Source: Trebonia sp963737285 (GTDB lineage: Bacteria > Actinomycetota > Actinomycetes > Streptosporangiales > Streptosporangiaceae). From it: DNA of 64,000 bases. The notes beneath the pieces were generated by a model. That model was not told the DNA's origin, ran no database searches, and worked only from the letters and a program-made list of their open reading frames with translations. Location: positions 4,526,001 to 4,590,000 of the forward strand of contig CAVTRT010000003.1 of the NCBI GenBank assembly GCA_963737285.1, in the 5' to 3' direction. The first letter of the stretch is position 1; each line of letters begins with the position of its first letter. Below are positions 53,977-62,841 of the stretch, one piece after another. Both the position numbers and the translations under genes were made by a program.

Positions 53977-54792
53977 TCAGGCCGCTACAGGCGGCGTCGT
54001 ATCGGGCAACGAATCCTGAGACAGGACATCAGCGGCCCTTTCCTGCTTCCACGCGACCCTGGCATACGGCCCCATCACGAACAGTGCCCGTTCGATGTCG
54101 TCAGACCGCCTGCCCAGGTCATGCGCCCACATGGTCGCAATATCAACGTAGCGGGCATAGAGGTCGGCGACCTTACGGATGTCCCACGACCCACGTGCCC
54201 AGGAGCCATCGACAGCCCAGAAGCCCCACGCCGAACGCCCGTCCGCTATCAAGGGGCCAGTGCCCTTCTCTCGGTCGTAGCCCGCGAAGTACGCAACCTT
54301 GCTCCCGAAGGCTGCACCGAGTCCGGTGAGCTTCGCCGACCCTCCAGCAGAGAACGCTTGCCAGGCGGCGCTAGGAGGCACGCAGAGTCGTAGCTGCTCT
54401 ACGGCCCGAGTGATCCCGTCATCGCTGTTTCTGGCAAGAACCTGTAGTGCACGGTGAGGACCGTATCCCGTAGGTCCGTAACCCCACGCCATAACCGCTA
54501 GGAGCAAGCTCTTTGAGTCGCTGCTTGCGAAGACGTGGCTGCGGGTGATCTGGCATCGCCCCGCATCGCTCTCTGTTACTCGATCGGCAAGCGCGTCTAT
54601 CAATGCCGGATCCTCGCCGCGGCCTGTGAAAGCGTCTCGCCACACCTTGGCATTCCAGTCCACGCCATGATCATCCGTCGAACAGGGGAAGCCGTCCAAC
54701 ACGTCCAGCAGCATCTTGCGAAGCATCTCGGGCGGCACATCCTGCTCATCTATCCGCAGCCGGATAACTCTCTTCAGATCCTCACACCACAT
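53977..54792 (-). CDS. OGG-fold 8-oxoguanine glycosylase-like protein
   Basis: 271 aa from ATG 54792 (GGAGGG, 10 nt); a TTG at 54810 is less likely. The central part fits OGG-fold glycosylase-like proteins of actinobacteria: LAVMAWGYGPTGYGPHRAL, SGGSAKLTGLGAAFGSKVAY-type lead (here AGGSAKLTGLGAAFGSKVAY) with FAGYDREKGTGPLIADGRSA, where a helix-hairpin-helix (LTGLGAAFGSKV) and a conserved aspartate (LIADGRSA) would form the active site. Most relatives keep a Lys in the hairpin for base excision; SKV here supplies one. It may repair or cut modified DNA. It converges with hsdR and is probably part of the defence cargo. Confidence 0.65.
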   Translation of the reverse strand: MWCEDLKRVIRLRIDEQDVPPEMLRKMLLDVLDGFPCSTDDHGVDWNAKVWRDAFTGRGEDPALIDALADRVTESDAGRCQITRSHVFASSDSKSLLLAVMAWGYGPTGYGPHRALQVLARNSDDGITRAVEQLRLCVPPSAAWQAFSAGGSAKLTGLGAAFGSKVAYFAGYDREKGTGPLIADGRSAWGFWAVDGSWARGSWDIRKVADLYARYVDIATMWAHDLGRRSDDIERALFVMGPYARVAWKQERAADVLSQDSLPDTTPPVAA

Positions 54793-54810
54793 CGCCGTTT
54801 CGCCCTCCAA

Positions 54811-55131
54811 ATCGCGATCCCTCCTGAGCTTAAGCGCTTGAGTCTCGGATGCCCGCTACCGCAAACGGTAGTCGGCCACTGAGGAGATCCGCACCCACAT
54901 GCACGCCTGCTCTACAGTCAGCCACCCGGCCCGGCTGCTGCACGTCGCCGACATGACCTCTACCCGCCAGAAAGCTGTCTGGTTCTGGGGACAGAATGGG
55001 GACGGGCAGACTCGTGGAGGCGCGGTCAGGCGATCCGATGCCACCCGGTCCGAACTGGTCATATACCCGCAAAGTGCCTCTCTGTACATCACCGTTCGGG
55101 ACAAAAAGGTTGCTTCTTCCAAATCAAGTCA
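54811..55131. other. Promoter region and insertion junction
   Basis: No supported gene. It contains the leader of the leftward glycosylase gene and borders the truncated DUF4031 start at 55158. Composition is less GC-rich than the AICE operon to the right. Confidence 0.45.
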
Positions 55132-55158
55132 CTACCACTCATCCACGTAGACCGTCAT
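55132..55158 (-). pseudogene. Truncated DUF4031 gene start
   Basis: Nine codons reading MTVYVDEW then TAG. MTVYVD is the invariant opening of DUF4031 proteins, common in AICE and phage-like actinobacterial operons. The rest is missing: foreign DNA starts straight after. It follows the zinc-ribbon gene by 14 bp in the same direction, so it was the next gene of that operon. Confidence 0.5.
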
Positions 55159-55172
55159 GCTCGGCACGTCCC

Positions 55173-55796
55173 TCAGAATGGCTTGTGGCCGGTGCGGCGG
55201 GGGTCGCAATCGCGGCACGCGTAACTGCCTGCCGGATGCGGGCCTGGGCTGGTAGCGATCTTCCGGCTGCCGCGCCAGTAGGCGGCCCGGCGTGGCTGCC
55301 ACGGCTCGGGCATGCGGGTCTCGTCGCTGGCGATCACCTTCTGCGGGCACGCGGCGCACTTGCGGTAGGCGAGCTTCTCGTTGACTATCCACGTGTCCGG
55401 CTCGCCGACGGGGCCAGCGGGCACGAGCGTGACGCGCGGCGTGAACGGGGACTCGCGGGCCGGGTCGAGGCGATCGGAGACGACACAGCCAGGGCCATAC
55501 ACCTTCCCGTCGCCAGCGGCGAGCCAGTCCCGCTCCCACGGCCCCAGCTCCCGGCCGTGATACCGCCCGCCCTCGGCGATGAGGGCGACCCGCATCGGCT
55601 CGTCCAGCTGGACGCCGGTCAGGCCGAGCGTGACCAGGCTGCCAGATATGGGGCAAAGGTAGCGGCCCCTGGCCTGGCCTGCCGTGTGCGCGCGCATCCG
55701 GCCGCCGCACTTGGGACACGCACTGAGCCGGGCGCCGCGGTGGTTGTCGCTGGCCTCGCCGTGCCCGCACGCGGAGCACGTCGCTGTCATCCCCAT
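55173..55796 (-). CDS. Zinc-ribbon hypothetical protein of AICE operon
   Basis: 207 aa from ATG 55796 (GGAGG, 9 nt). Paired cysteines at the N-terminus (CSACGHGE, CPKCGGR) form a zinc ribbon; further pairs occur at CAACPQK and CRDC near the end. The middle reads GPWERDWLAAGDGKVYGPGC and VTLVPAGPVGEPDTWIVNEK. I do not know the family's job; similar proteins are frequent in actinobacterial integrated elements. It is the last intact gene of the leftward operon before the defence insertion. Confidence 0.65.
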   Translation of the reverse strand: MGMTATCSACGHGEASDNHRGARLSACPKCGGRMRAHTAGQARGRYLCPISGSLVTLGLTGVQLDEPMRVALIAEGGRYHGRELGPWERDWLAAGDGKVYGPGCVVSDRLDPARESPFTPRVTLVPAGPVGEPDTWIVNEKLAYRKCAACPQKVIASDETRMPEPWQPRRAAYWRGSRKIATSPGPHPAGSYACRDCDPRRTGHKPF

Positions 55797-55879
55797 CTCA
55801 GTCGTCCTCCAGGGCGCTCTCGGTCAGCCATCGCGTGTCCCCTTCCTGCGCAACGCGTCGGCCGTCGAGGGGATACCGC

Positions 55880-56204
55880 TTACCAACGCCGTCTCCCCTG
55901 TCTTCCGGCCGCCTTGATCCGTTCCTCGGACTCCGCGCAGTCCCCTGCCTTCCAGAAGCCGCCCGGCATGAAGAACGCGACATAGCGGTGCCGGTTGGCG
56001 GTGTACGCGTAGATGCCGGGGAATCGCCTTGCCTCGGCCATCAGCGGCCCCGCCTCGTCCTCGTAGCCTTGGGCGTGCAGGTAGGCGCGGGCCTGGGCTT
56101 CCGTCAGCTGCTCGCTGCCGTATGCCGTGTGCGGGTACGTCGGGATAGTCCCGGTGCGCCCCGCCTGCCGGATCGGAGCCGCCGGAGTCGTCGTTCGGGA
56201 TCAT
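55880..56204 (-). pseudogene. Hypothetical AICE-operon protein, one frameshift
   Basis: About 105 aa. ATG 56204 opens IPNDDSGGSDPAGG. The adjacent frame then gives TIPTYPHTAYGSEQLTEAQA, RAYLHAQGYEDEAGPLMAEA and RHRYVAFFMPGGFWKAG, ending in TAA at 55880. A single base indel near 56145-56155 explains the switch. The family is unknown. ATG overlaps the upstream gene's stop (56201). Confidence 0.5.
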
Positions 56205-56692
56205 GGCTCCTCCAGGGTGATCTCCAGGTCCACGACCTGGCCGTCGATGATGATGTGCGCGTCGGCGACGAGGCCGGGTGAGCAGGGGCAGAGGGTGCAG
56301 CCCGCGTACGGGTCCGGGGCCCAGGTGCTGGGGGCCATGCCCTCGTTGCAGGCGAGGATGTCAGGCAGCACGAGGACGAGCAGGGCGTACATGGCGTCGG
56401 CCTCAGCCTTGGCGAGGACCGGCGTTCCCTCGATGTCGTCATCGAGGATGAAGGTCGCTGTGGATCCGCCGACGGGGCCGTAGGGCGCGTGCCAGTCGCG
56501 GGGCCAGAACGTGACGTTGACCGGCCCGCGCTTGGTCGTGACGGTGATCTCCGTGGGGGTGGCCTGGATGTTGGCCGGGATCGCGTCCAGATGACGCACG
56601 GCCGATTCGCTCGCGGACCGGATGGTGAGCTTGGCGGCCCTGCGTGGGCTGGTCAGTTGCGCGGTGTCCGGCACAGGCTCTCCGGTCATCAT
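56201..56692 (-). CDS. Hypothetical AICE-operon protein
   Basis: 163 aa from ATG 56692, overlapping the prim-pol stop (ATGA). It contains LTIRSASESAVRHLDAIPAN, ITVTTKRGPVNVTFWPRDWH and DAMYALLVLVLPDILACNEG. The fold is probably alpha/beta. No family is recognised. Its position between replication-type genes suggests an element maintenance role. Confidence 0.6.
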   Translation of the reverse strand: MMTGEPVPDTAQLTSPRRAAKLTIRSASESAVRHLDAIPANIQATPTEITVTTKRGPVNVTFWPRDWHAPYGPVGGSTATFILDDDIEGTPVLAKAEADAMYALLVLVLPDILACNEGMAPSTWAPDPYAGCTLCPCSPGLVADAHIIIDGQVVDLEITLEEP

Positions 56693-57228
56693 CCGGCCCA
56701 CTTGGCATCATAGGCCGCACTGCTGGCAAGGAGCGCGGCCAGCCACCGTGGCAGTGGCGCTATGGGGATGTCGCGGCGGATCTGGTACGGGATGCCTTCG
56801 ACGGCAGACCCGGGGCCGACGAGGTAGCCGCCGGTGCGGCGGCCGGGTGCGCGGACGTCGATGCCGGGCCACCGGGCACCGCTGGCGACCGGGTCGGCTG
56901 GCGCGAGGAAGTACAGGTGCATCCCGCCGTGCGGTGTGGAGACTGACAGCGTCGATGGCCAGGGGCGGCGCGCCCGGGCGCATAGCGTGGCGAGCACTGC
57001 CACCCCGTCCGGGCCGCCGTGCTGGTCCAGGTCCAGGGCGACGACCCCAGAGGCGCGGCAGCCCACGCCGATGTTCCCGGCTGCGGCCATGGCCGCCACT
57101 CGTTCTGGGTCCGTGCTGCACTCAGCGTGCCAGCCCGGGGCTGGGATCCGCTCGCCAGGCGGCAGCGGGAACAGGGCCAGTCCCCGCGCCGCTGCCGCTA
57201 GCGCCTCGGCTACTCGTAGCATGCGCAC
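56689..57228 (-). CDS. Prim-pol N-terminal domain protein
   Basis: 179 aa. It matches the bifunctional DNA primase/polymerase domain: ALAAAARGLALFPLPPGERI, WHAECSTDPERVAAM, GCRASGVVALDLDQHGG (the metal-binding DxD-like motif), STPHGGMHLYFLAP and GIDVRAPGRRTGGYLVGPGS. The full-length protein in other elements carries a helicase; here only the prim-pol part is encoded, which is common in AICEs. It is probably used to replicate the excised element. Confidence 0.88.
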   Translation of the reverse strand: MRMLRVAEALAAAARGLALFPLPPGERIPAPGWHAECSTDPERVAAMAAAGNIGVGCRASGVVALDLDQHGGPDGVAVLATLCARARRPWPSTLSVSTPHGGMHLYFLAPADPVASGARWPGIDVRAPGRRTGGYLVGPGSAVEGIPYQIRRDIPIAPLPRWLAALLASSAAYDAKWAG

Positions 57229-57629
57229 TCGTCGTAGGGGCTGCTGTCAGGTCCGCCGGCGCCGCACTCCGGGCACCCGTCGTCGGTGTCGTCATCGTCG
57301 TCGTCGTTCCACTCCTGGTGCCGCCAGCCGGTGCACTGGTACTCGCAGCCGCATCCCTTGGTGCACTCCGGGCAGACCATGCCGTAGGTCCAGCCGCAGT
57401 CCTCGCACATCACCTGGTTCTCGGGGGCGTCGTACCACGCCTCGGCCTCGGCGTAGGTCCAGTCGTTCTCCTCGGCGATCTCGCGGATTACCTGGACGTC
57501 GTGCAGGGCCTGCTCGCGGTCGCTTCCGGTGCTGGCCGTCCGCGCGCGGACGGCGGCCTCCAGCTCTTCGGAACTGGCTGGCACGGTCGTGGGCGCGTCT
57601 TTCCAGCCGCCCGGGTCGAATGAGGGCAT
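57210..57629 (-). CDS. Acidic cysteine-rich protein of AICE operon
   Basis: 139 aa from ATG 57629. The first half is helical (EELEAAVRARTASTGSDREQ, DVQVIREIAEENDWTYAEAE). The second half holds CxxC pairs (CEDCGWTYGMVCPECTKGCG, CPECGAGG) around an Asp run (DDDDDDTDD), suggesting zinc binding. The 3' end overlaps the prim-pol start by 19 bp. The family is unknown; similar genes lie beside prim-pol in actinobacterial elements. Confidence 0.65.
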   Translation of the reverse strand: MPSFDPGGWKDAPTTVPASSEELEAAVRARTASTGSDREQALHDVQVIREIAEENDWTYAEAEAWYDAPENQVMCEDCGWTYGMVCPECTKGCGCEYQCTGWRHQEWNDDDDDDTDDGCPECGAGGPDSSPYDECACYE

Positions 57630-57666
57630 TGCTTTTTCCTTTCCCTTGTGCTTGCCGTGGATGGGG

Positions 57667-58242
57667 TTATGCAGGGCCGTCGAGTCTCAGGCCAGGCGCT
57701 TCCCGCGGGAGGTCCGTCTCGTCGCTGCCGGTGCTGGCTTGGGCGGAGCGGGCCCGGGTGGCACGGAGCTCGGCGAGCTGCGCCGCCGCAAGGTCGGTCC
57801 CGGTGAGCTTCCGGGACGTGCCCGTGACGTGGTGCCCCGCGACCTGCTCGATCGCTCGGCGGGCTTCCTCGGGTGGCCGGGAGGGATCACGGCTGTGGGC
57901 GAGGGCCGTGTCCGTGGTCTTGCCGTCGGCGATCGACTTGATCAGGGCCTTCAGCGCGGCCTGGTAGGCGCCAGGGTTGTCGTCGATCTCAGCGGACCTC
58001 GGGGCCGGGCTGGGGACCTGGGCAAGGCGATCAGCGCGCATTCGCTTGACGCGGGCCCGGACGTCGGCGGGCATCAGCCACTCTCGGGAGTCGCGGAAGT
58101 AGGCGATGACCGCGGCCTGGGCATCGTTCAGGGCGATGTCGCCGAGCATCGCGTGCCACAAGGTGACGTCGGTCTCGCCGACCGTGCGGTGGTCGATCGC
58201 GGCGACGGTCCGCAGCAGCTGAAGCGTTTCCTTCGGGGTCAC
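57667..58242 (-). CDS. Hypothetical AICE-operon protein
   Basis: 191 aa from GTG 58242, overlapping the upstream stop by 4 bp. It reads KETLQLLRTVAAIDHRTVGE, DVTLWHAMLGDIALNDAQAA and FRDSREWLMPADVRARVKRM. This pattern (a short helical replication-linked protein with ...W.P...R..V.) is widespread in actinophages and AICEs, next to winged-helix replication proteins. It may be a loader or accessory for replication; that is inferred from context. Confidence 0.65.
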   Translation of the reverse strand: MTPKETLQLLRTVAAIDHRTVGETDVTLWHAMLGDIALNDAQAAVIAYFRDSREWLMPADVRARVKRMRADRLAQVPSPAPRSAEIDDNPGAYQAALKALIKSIADGKTTDTALAHSRDPSRPPEEARRAIEQVAGHHVTGTSRKLTGTDLAAAQLAELRATRARSAQASTGSDETDLPREAPGLRLDGPA

Positions 58243-59636
58243 GTGATGTCCTGTTCGTGATGGCTTGCCTCGGGGTCTCGGGCGCTGTCTGTGACCCAGT
58301 CCGCCGGGATGGTGATGACCGTCCCGGCGGGGACCGTCACGCGGTCGCTGGCCGACCCGGTGCCGAACATGCGCTGCTCGAGGTCGTCGATCTCGGCCAT
58401 CCGCCGGTCTGCGGCGGACGGCCGAGGGGTGGCCGGGTGTGTACCGTGGGCGCGCCCGGCGGCGAACCCAGCGGCGGTGGCGATCCACTTCTGCCATTCG
58501 GCCGCCCAGTTCGCACGCCTGCTGGCCCGAGCCTGGTGGTGCAGCCGGAACCGGGTCGTCTCGCTGTGTGCGTCGATGCCGGGATGGGTGGCGGCGGCCC
58601 AGCGCAGCAGCGAGTCCGTCGGCCTCCAGCCGTCCGGCAGCGGCTCGGAGGCCGGCCGGGATGGCTTCCTGGCAGGCCTGGCGGGCACGCCGGGACCACG
58701 GCGCCAGTGCGGCAGCACGGCGGGCAGCCGGCCGGGCGCGACCGTGTCCGGGTCGCGGGCCAGGGCCAGCATCACCTCGCGGACGAACTCCGGCGGGTAG
58801 GAGCGGGTCACCGGGTGCGCCAGTGCACGGGCGACATCGAGCGCCGTCCAACCGCTGCGGATCGCGAGGACCTCCCCGACGAACGCGTCAGCGCCTGGGT
58901 CGCTGGGGTCCAAGCAGCCGGGCGCCTGGAACTCGCGGCCTGGGCCGGAGGCAGGCACCGTGGGGGCGGCGGCCGTGCCGCCGGGAGCCTCAGCCTCGTG
59001 ACTGGCAGTGCTTCCCGTGGCCGGGGGGACTACAGGGGGGTTATTCCCCCCTAGTGACTTCTCTGTATTAGTAATGGCGCCGGGTTTTCCGGCGCCGGTT
59101 TCACCGGAACCGGCCGCACCGGCGCCGGAAAATCGTGTTCCGGTCTGACCAGCGGGAACGTCTTCGCCCTGAGAAGGTGCCGGGTTGCCGTCCGGCGAGG
59201 GCGGCTCGCCGGCCCGGCCGAGGTCGTCGAACCCGTCCGGCTCGAGGGAGCCGTCCTTGCGCTGGACGAGGAACGACCCGTCGGGCTGCTGGATGACGGG
59301 GACCGGCCCGCCGTACTCGGCGTACTGCTGCGCCCACTCCGGTACCGGCTCCTCCGATATGGCGGTGCCCATGCTGAACCGGCCGCTGCGGAGCCGCCGT
59401 CGCTCGATCCGGTAGTAGCCGAGGGCGCCCAGCTCGCGGAACGCGGACTGCACAGCGGCCTTGCCGTCCTTGCCGCGCTCCGCGGCGATGGCCGCTGACC
59501 GCAGGTCCCAGCCCGGCGGCCTGTTCAGCGCCCAGACCAGCAGGCCGAGGGCCTTGAACGACAGCCGCGGGTCGTTGACCGTGACGGCCGGGACGTTGAC
59601 GTACTGCCGCCGCCGGACGCGCAGTCCCTCAGTCAT
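58239..59636 (-). CDS. Winged-helix replication-type protein
   Basis: 465 aa from ATG 59636 (GAAGGATCC 8 nt upstream). The N-terminal 100 residues form a winged helix (VTVNDPRLSFKALGLLVWAL, AAVQSAFRELGALGYYRIER, RLRSGRFSMGTAISEEPVPE). A long Pro/Gly/Ala-rich linker (about 150-260) leads to a helical C-terminal region (LDVARALAHPVTRSYPPEFV, SLLRWAAATHPGIDAHSETT). The layout is that of phage and AICE replication initiators or helicase-loading proteins. It precedes the prim-pol cluster. Confidence 0.7.
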   Translation of the reverse strand: MTEGLRVRRRQYVNVPAVTVNDPRLSFKALGLLVWALNRPPGWDLRSAAIAAERGKDGKAAVQSAFRELGALGYYRIERRRLRSGRFSMGTAISEEPVPEWAQQYAEYGGPVPVIQQPDGSFLVQRKDGSLEPDGFDDLGRAGEPPSPDGNPAPSQGEDVPAGQTGTRFSGAGAAGSGETGAGKPGAITNTEKSLGGNNPPVVPPATGSTASHEAEAPGGTAAAPTVPASGPGREFQAPGCLDPSDPGADAFVGEVLAIRSGWTALDVARALAHPVTRSYPPEFVREVMLALARDPDTVAPGRLPAVLPHWRRGPGVPARPARKPSRPASEPLPDGWRPTDSLLRWAAATHPGIDAHSETTRFRLHHQARASRRANWAAEWQKWIATAAGFAAGRAHGTHPATPRPSAADRRMAEIDDLEQRMFGTGSASDRVTVPAGTVITIPADWVTDSARDPEASHHEQDIT

Positions 59637-59717
59637 GCTTGACTGGATCCTTCCGGGTCGCGCTGGCGCTGGCGCCAGCTGGTTCTTCGCTCGCTGTGAC
59701 GGTCGGGTAGGCACCGG

Positions 59718-60145
59718 CTAGCGGTCCTCCCCGGCAAGCTCGGGAGGCGCGCCGTCCCAGCCGAAGATGAGGCTGGCCAGGTCGCTGCCGAGCGCGGCGA
59801 GGGCGGCCGGGTCACCGGCCGCCAGGCCAGCGGCGAGGTTGCTTGCCGCTTGGTCGGCGTCGCTGACTTCGTGGTAGGAGAAGCCAGGGAGCGGGTCGGT
59901 GTCCTCGAACCAGAGCACCGCCCGGTCGGCCTGCCGGGCCGCGCGGCTGCCGGGTCCGCGTACACGGCGAACAGCGGGTTCACGTAGACCCCGAGCCCGC
60001 CGCCGTCGAGGTCGCAGGCGGCGACCTGCAGCGTGATCCTGGCCAGCGGGGCGTCGGCCCGGCAGAACACGGCATCGAAGGACGTCCCCGAGCGGTGCAT
60101 GCCGGTGCCGTCGGGCTGCCAGACGCCCGTGCTGATGTCGTTCAT
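59718..60145 (-). pseudogene. Hypothetical AICE-operon protein, one frameshift
   Basis: About 142 aa. The 5' frame (ATG 60145) gives DISTGVWQPDGTGMHRSGTS and AACDLDGGGLGVYVNPLFAV. The next frame from about 59935 gives VLWFEDTDPLPGFSYHEVSD, AASNLAAGLAAGDPAALAAL and a TAA-type end at 59718. One base added in the GGCCC run joins them. No family is recognised. Confidence 0.5.
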
Positions 60146-60260
60146 ACGCCGCACCCGCGGGAGCAATTCATGATGGACGCGCGTCCTTCCTGGTTGCGGA
60201 GAGGGGTGCCGGGGCGCGGCGTGGCTGGTATCCGTGGCCGCGCCCCGGCCTGGCGGGCGG

Positions 60261-60547
60261 TCAGGTCCAGGTGTCGTCCGGGACCCGGGTCACTTCGTGC
60301 CGCCGGGAGCCCTTGGAGGACTGCTTGGCTTCTTCGTGGCGCTTGATCGCCTCATCGGCGGCGGCGACCAGCGCTGGCGAGGACCGCTCCACGCGCGGCT
60401 GGACGATGGTCGTCGGCGGTACTCGCTGGCCTTCGGCGTGCCTACCCACGGCGGACCGTCCTGAGGGGGCCGCGTCGGGATGAGCACGGGCAGGCCAGTG
60501 TCCTTGCCCTGGCCGCTGGTGTTGCTGGTGGCTGGCTTGTCGGCCAT
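60261..60547 (-). pseudogene. Small hypothetical protein, one frameshift
   Basis: About 95 aa. It starts MADKPATSNTSGQGKDTGLP and VLIPTRPPQDGPPWVGTPKA, then slips near 60420. The other frame gives TTIVQPRVERSSPALVAAAD and EAIKRHEEAKQSSKGSR to 60261. It is charged and probably partly disordered. Family unknown. Confidence 0.5.
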
Positions 60548-60744
60548 GATCGGTAGTGCCTTCCTTCCTGTCGGGTTGTGAAAGGCAGCCCCGGGGCGGC
60601 TTGCCTGGCAGCGTCCGCCGTCCTGGGGCCACCTGGGTTACCTGCGGTGCGTGCTGGTCCCGCAGGTGGCGAACCCCGCCGTCGGGGGTGCCCTCGGCTG
60701 GCCGGGTTGCGTGGTCGGGACACCGACTCCCGGCAGTTGGCCGG

Positions 60745-61449
60745 TCACGATGTGGCCCTGTCCGCGGTTCGGGCCGGTGAGCGCCGGGCCGCGCCCCTGG
60801 GGGTATCCGCCGGGTCGTCGATGTCGTCCCATGCCCAGCCGGAGACCCAGCCCTCGGCAGCGGCCAGGTTCCTGGCGCGGGTCACCGCGACCCGCTGGTA
60901 GCGGGTGTCCTGCGGCGGGGCGAGGGGAAGCAGCCGGTCGTAGGCGCCAGTGACCTTCCGGGCGATGGTGTGCTGGACCCGGCCGCTGGCGCGGCCAGCG
61001 CGGATCTCCCGCAGCCAGCCCAGGTCGGTGCCGGCCTCGCTGGCGATGAGCTTCAGGGGCCAGCCGACGTAGGCGAGGGCCTGGAGCCGGCGCATGCTGC
61101 CCGTCGCGTCGACCCATCCGATGGTGGGGGCTGAGTCCGGGGTGACGGCGCGGATCTTCGCGGCGGTCGCGATCTTTACGCGGCCCGTGCTGTTGAGGAT
61201 CGCCGAGACGGTGGGCCTGGCAAGGCCAGCGCACTCGGCGAACTGGGCGATGCTCATCCCGGTCTGGCCGAGCACGACGTTGATGTAGTCGCGGACCGGC
61301 CCGGCAGGCTCGTCGGGCTTCCAGCGGCCCTGGGCCATGAGCAGGTTGCGCCGCTTCTCGTAAGCGATCCGGGCTGGCGTCCGGGGCGGGCGCGGAGCCG
61401 GAAGCGCGGTCGTAGTGGTCACGCTGCGCCCTCCTGCGGGGTCACCCAT
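60745..61449 (-). CDS. Helix-turn-helix regulator of element
   Basis: Up to 234 aa; GTG 61422 is a likely start. An HTH (MSIAQFAECAGLARPTVSAI) is followed by segments typical of actinophage/AICE regulators: RRLQALAYVGWPLKLIASEA, GTDLGWLREIRAGRASGRVQ, AVTRARNLAAAEGWVSGWAW and DDIDDPAD. The last 20 residues look atypical and may follow a slip. It probably binds element DNA and controls the leftward operon. Confidence 0.75.
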   Translation of the reverse strand: MGDPAGGRSVTTTTALPAPRPPRTPARIAYEKRRNLLMAQGRWKPDEPAGPVRDYINVVLGQTGMSIAQFAECAGLARPTVSAILNSTGRVKIATAAKIRAVTPDSAPTIGWVDATGSMRRLQALAYVGWPLKLIASEAGTDLGWLREIRAGRASGRVQHTIARKVTGAYDRLLPLAPPQDTRYQRVAVTRARNLAAAEGWVSGWAWDDIDDPADTPRGAARRSPARTADRATS

Positions 61450-62107
61450 GGTCCGCTCCCCTCCCCCGGGTCGCGGCCTGTGCGTGCTGCTGGCGGTAGG
61501 CGTCGTTCGCGGCGGTCACGGCCACGTCGTAGGCACCGGAGAGGCGGAGGAACTCCTGCCCCTGGGTGCCGGCCGTCGCGGCCAGCAGCGGGCGGGCCTC
61601 TGCCCGCGCGGCCTCCCAGGCGCGGGCGGCGTCGCGGAGCCGTTCCCACCACGGCCCGTCGAGCAGGTGGGGCCGCAGCGCGGCTCTGGCCTCATCGAGG
61701 GTGTCGTAGCCGCGGACGTGGTCCTCGTGGCCCGGCCACACGTGGCAGGCGGCAGTGGCTAGTGCGCCCTGGACGTCGACCCGCCGGTCGCTCATGATCC
61801 ACGCGCACTGGAACCCGACCGCGGGCAGCGGCTTGCCCCGGCCAGGCCGACCGCGCCAGTCCGGGTCGCCGGGGAAGTCCCCGGCCGACCGGTACAGGCG
61901 GACCTGCCCGTCGCGCGTGATGCTAGTGACCTGCCCGACCTTGAACTGGTCGTCTTCCCGGGACTCGCCGCCCTGGCGGGAGTCGTGGTGGCGCAGGTGG
62001 ATGACGACCAGGTCACCGCGGCGGGCGACTGCCCGGTCGCCGGCCCGCGCCTGTACGGCGCGCGGGTCGACTGGGCTGATGGTGCTGACGCGGGTTGACA
62101 GGGACAT
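61442..62107 (-). CDS. Hypothetical AICE-operon protein
   Basis: 221 aa from ATG 62107 (GGGAGCG). The N-terminal half is a beta-barrel-like domain (ARRGDLVVIHLRHHDSR, DDQFKVGQVTSITRDGQVRL, GFQCAWIMSDRRVDVQGALA). The second half is helical (YDTLDEARAALRPHLLDGPW, EFLRLSGAYDVAVTAANDAY). Family not recognised, but the same arrangement is seen in other actinobacterial elements. It sits between the HD hydrolase and the regulator. Confidence 0.65.
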   Translation of the reverse strand: MSLSTRVSTISPVDPRAVQARAGDRAVARRGDLVVIHLRHHDSRQGGESREDDQFKVGQVTSITRDGQVRLYRSAGDFPGDPDWRGRPGRGKPLPAVGFQCAWIMSDRRVDVQGALATAACHVWPGHEDHVRGYDTLDEARAALRPHLLDGPWWERLRDAARAWEAARAEARPLLAATAGTQGQEFLRLSGAYDVAVTAANDAYRQQHAQAATRGRGADHG

Positions 62108-62111
62108 GCGG

Positions 62112-62821
62112 TCACGCTCCCGATTCCTGGAGCGCGGCGGCCAGCGCGGTCGTGGCCCGGTCCGCCACCTCGTCGTACAGGTCGAGCAGGCCGGTGAACT
62201 CGCCGGCGTACCCGGCGATATCGGCCCGCTGCCGGGTGAGCATCGCACGGCGAGCGTGGCGAGGGTCATCCCGTACCGGGCGAGGTCGGCGCCGCCGGAC
62301 AGGACGTGCAGCAGCTTGGGCGCGATCTTGTCGGCCGCGCGAGTGAAACGGGCCTCGGGGTCGGTCTGCGCCTCGTACCGGGCGATCATCGACGGCAGCC
62401 ACGCCAGCGACTGGCCGAAGTCAGCCTGCCAGCGGGCCGCCGCCGCGCGCTCCCGGGCTGCCTTCTCGGCCTGGCCCTGGCTGGTGATCATCAGGGTGGG
62501 CGTGTCGCCGGCGAACACCTCGACCGCGTCGTGCACCAGCGCGTACGCGGCGACCAGGTGCGGGTCCAGGCCCGGCTCGGTGAGTGCGGCCAGCGCGGGG
62601 GCTAGCCAGCCCAGCATCACCGTGTGGTCGCTGTCGGACTCGGGGGTGCCGTCCGGGTGCGTGCAGGCGGTCCGGTCGATCCTGCCGAACGCCAGCGCCA
62701 GCCCGGCCAGCCTGATGGCGGCGTCCGCGACCTCCTCGCGGCCGATGGCTTGCGGGGCGGCCATCATTACGGCCGCTGGGGCGCGGCTGACGCCGACGGC
62801 GGCCCGGTCAGTTGCGGTCAT
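62112..62821 (-). pseudogene. HD-domain phosphohydrolase (YfbR-like), one frameshift
   Basis: About 235 aa. The HD metal site is intact: SDHTVMLGWLAPALAAL and YALVHDAVEVFAGDTPTLM, followed by FTRAADKIAPKLLHVLSGGA with the conserved basic helix. The frame breaks near 62250; the next frame supplies AMLTRQRADIAGYAGEFTGL and DEVADRATTALAAALQESGA to 62112. It would dephosphorylate deoxynucleoside monophosphates. HD hydrolases on mobile elements may adjust nucleotide pools. Confidence 0.7.
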
Positions 62822-62841
62822 GATCTGGTTCTCCATGTGGT

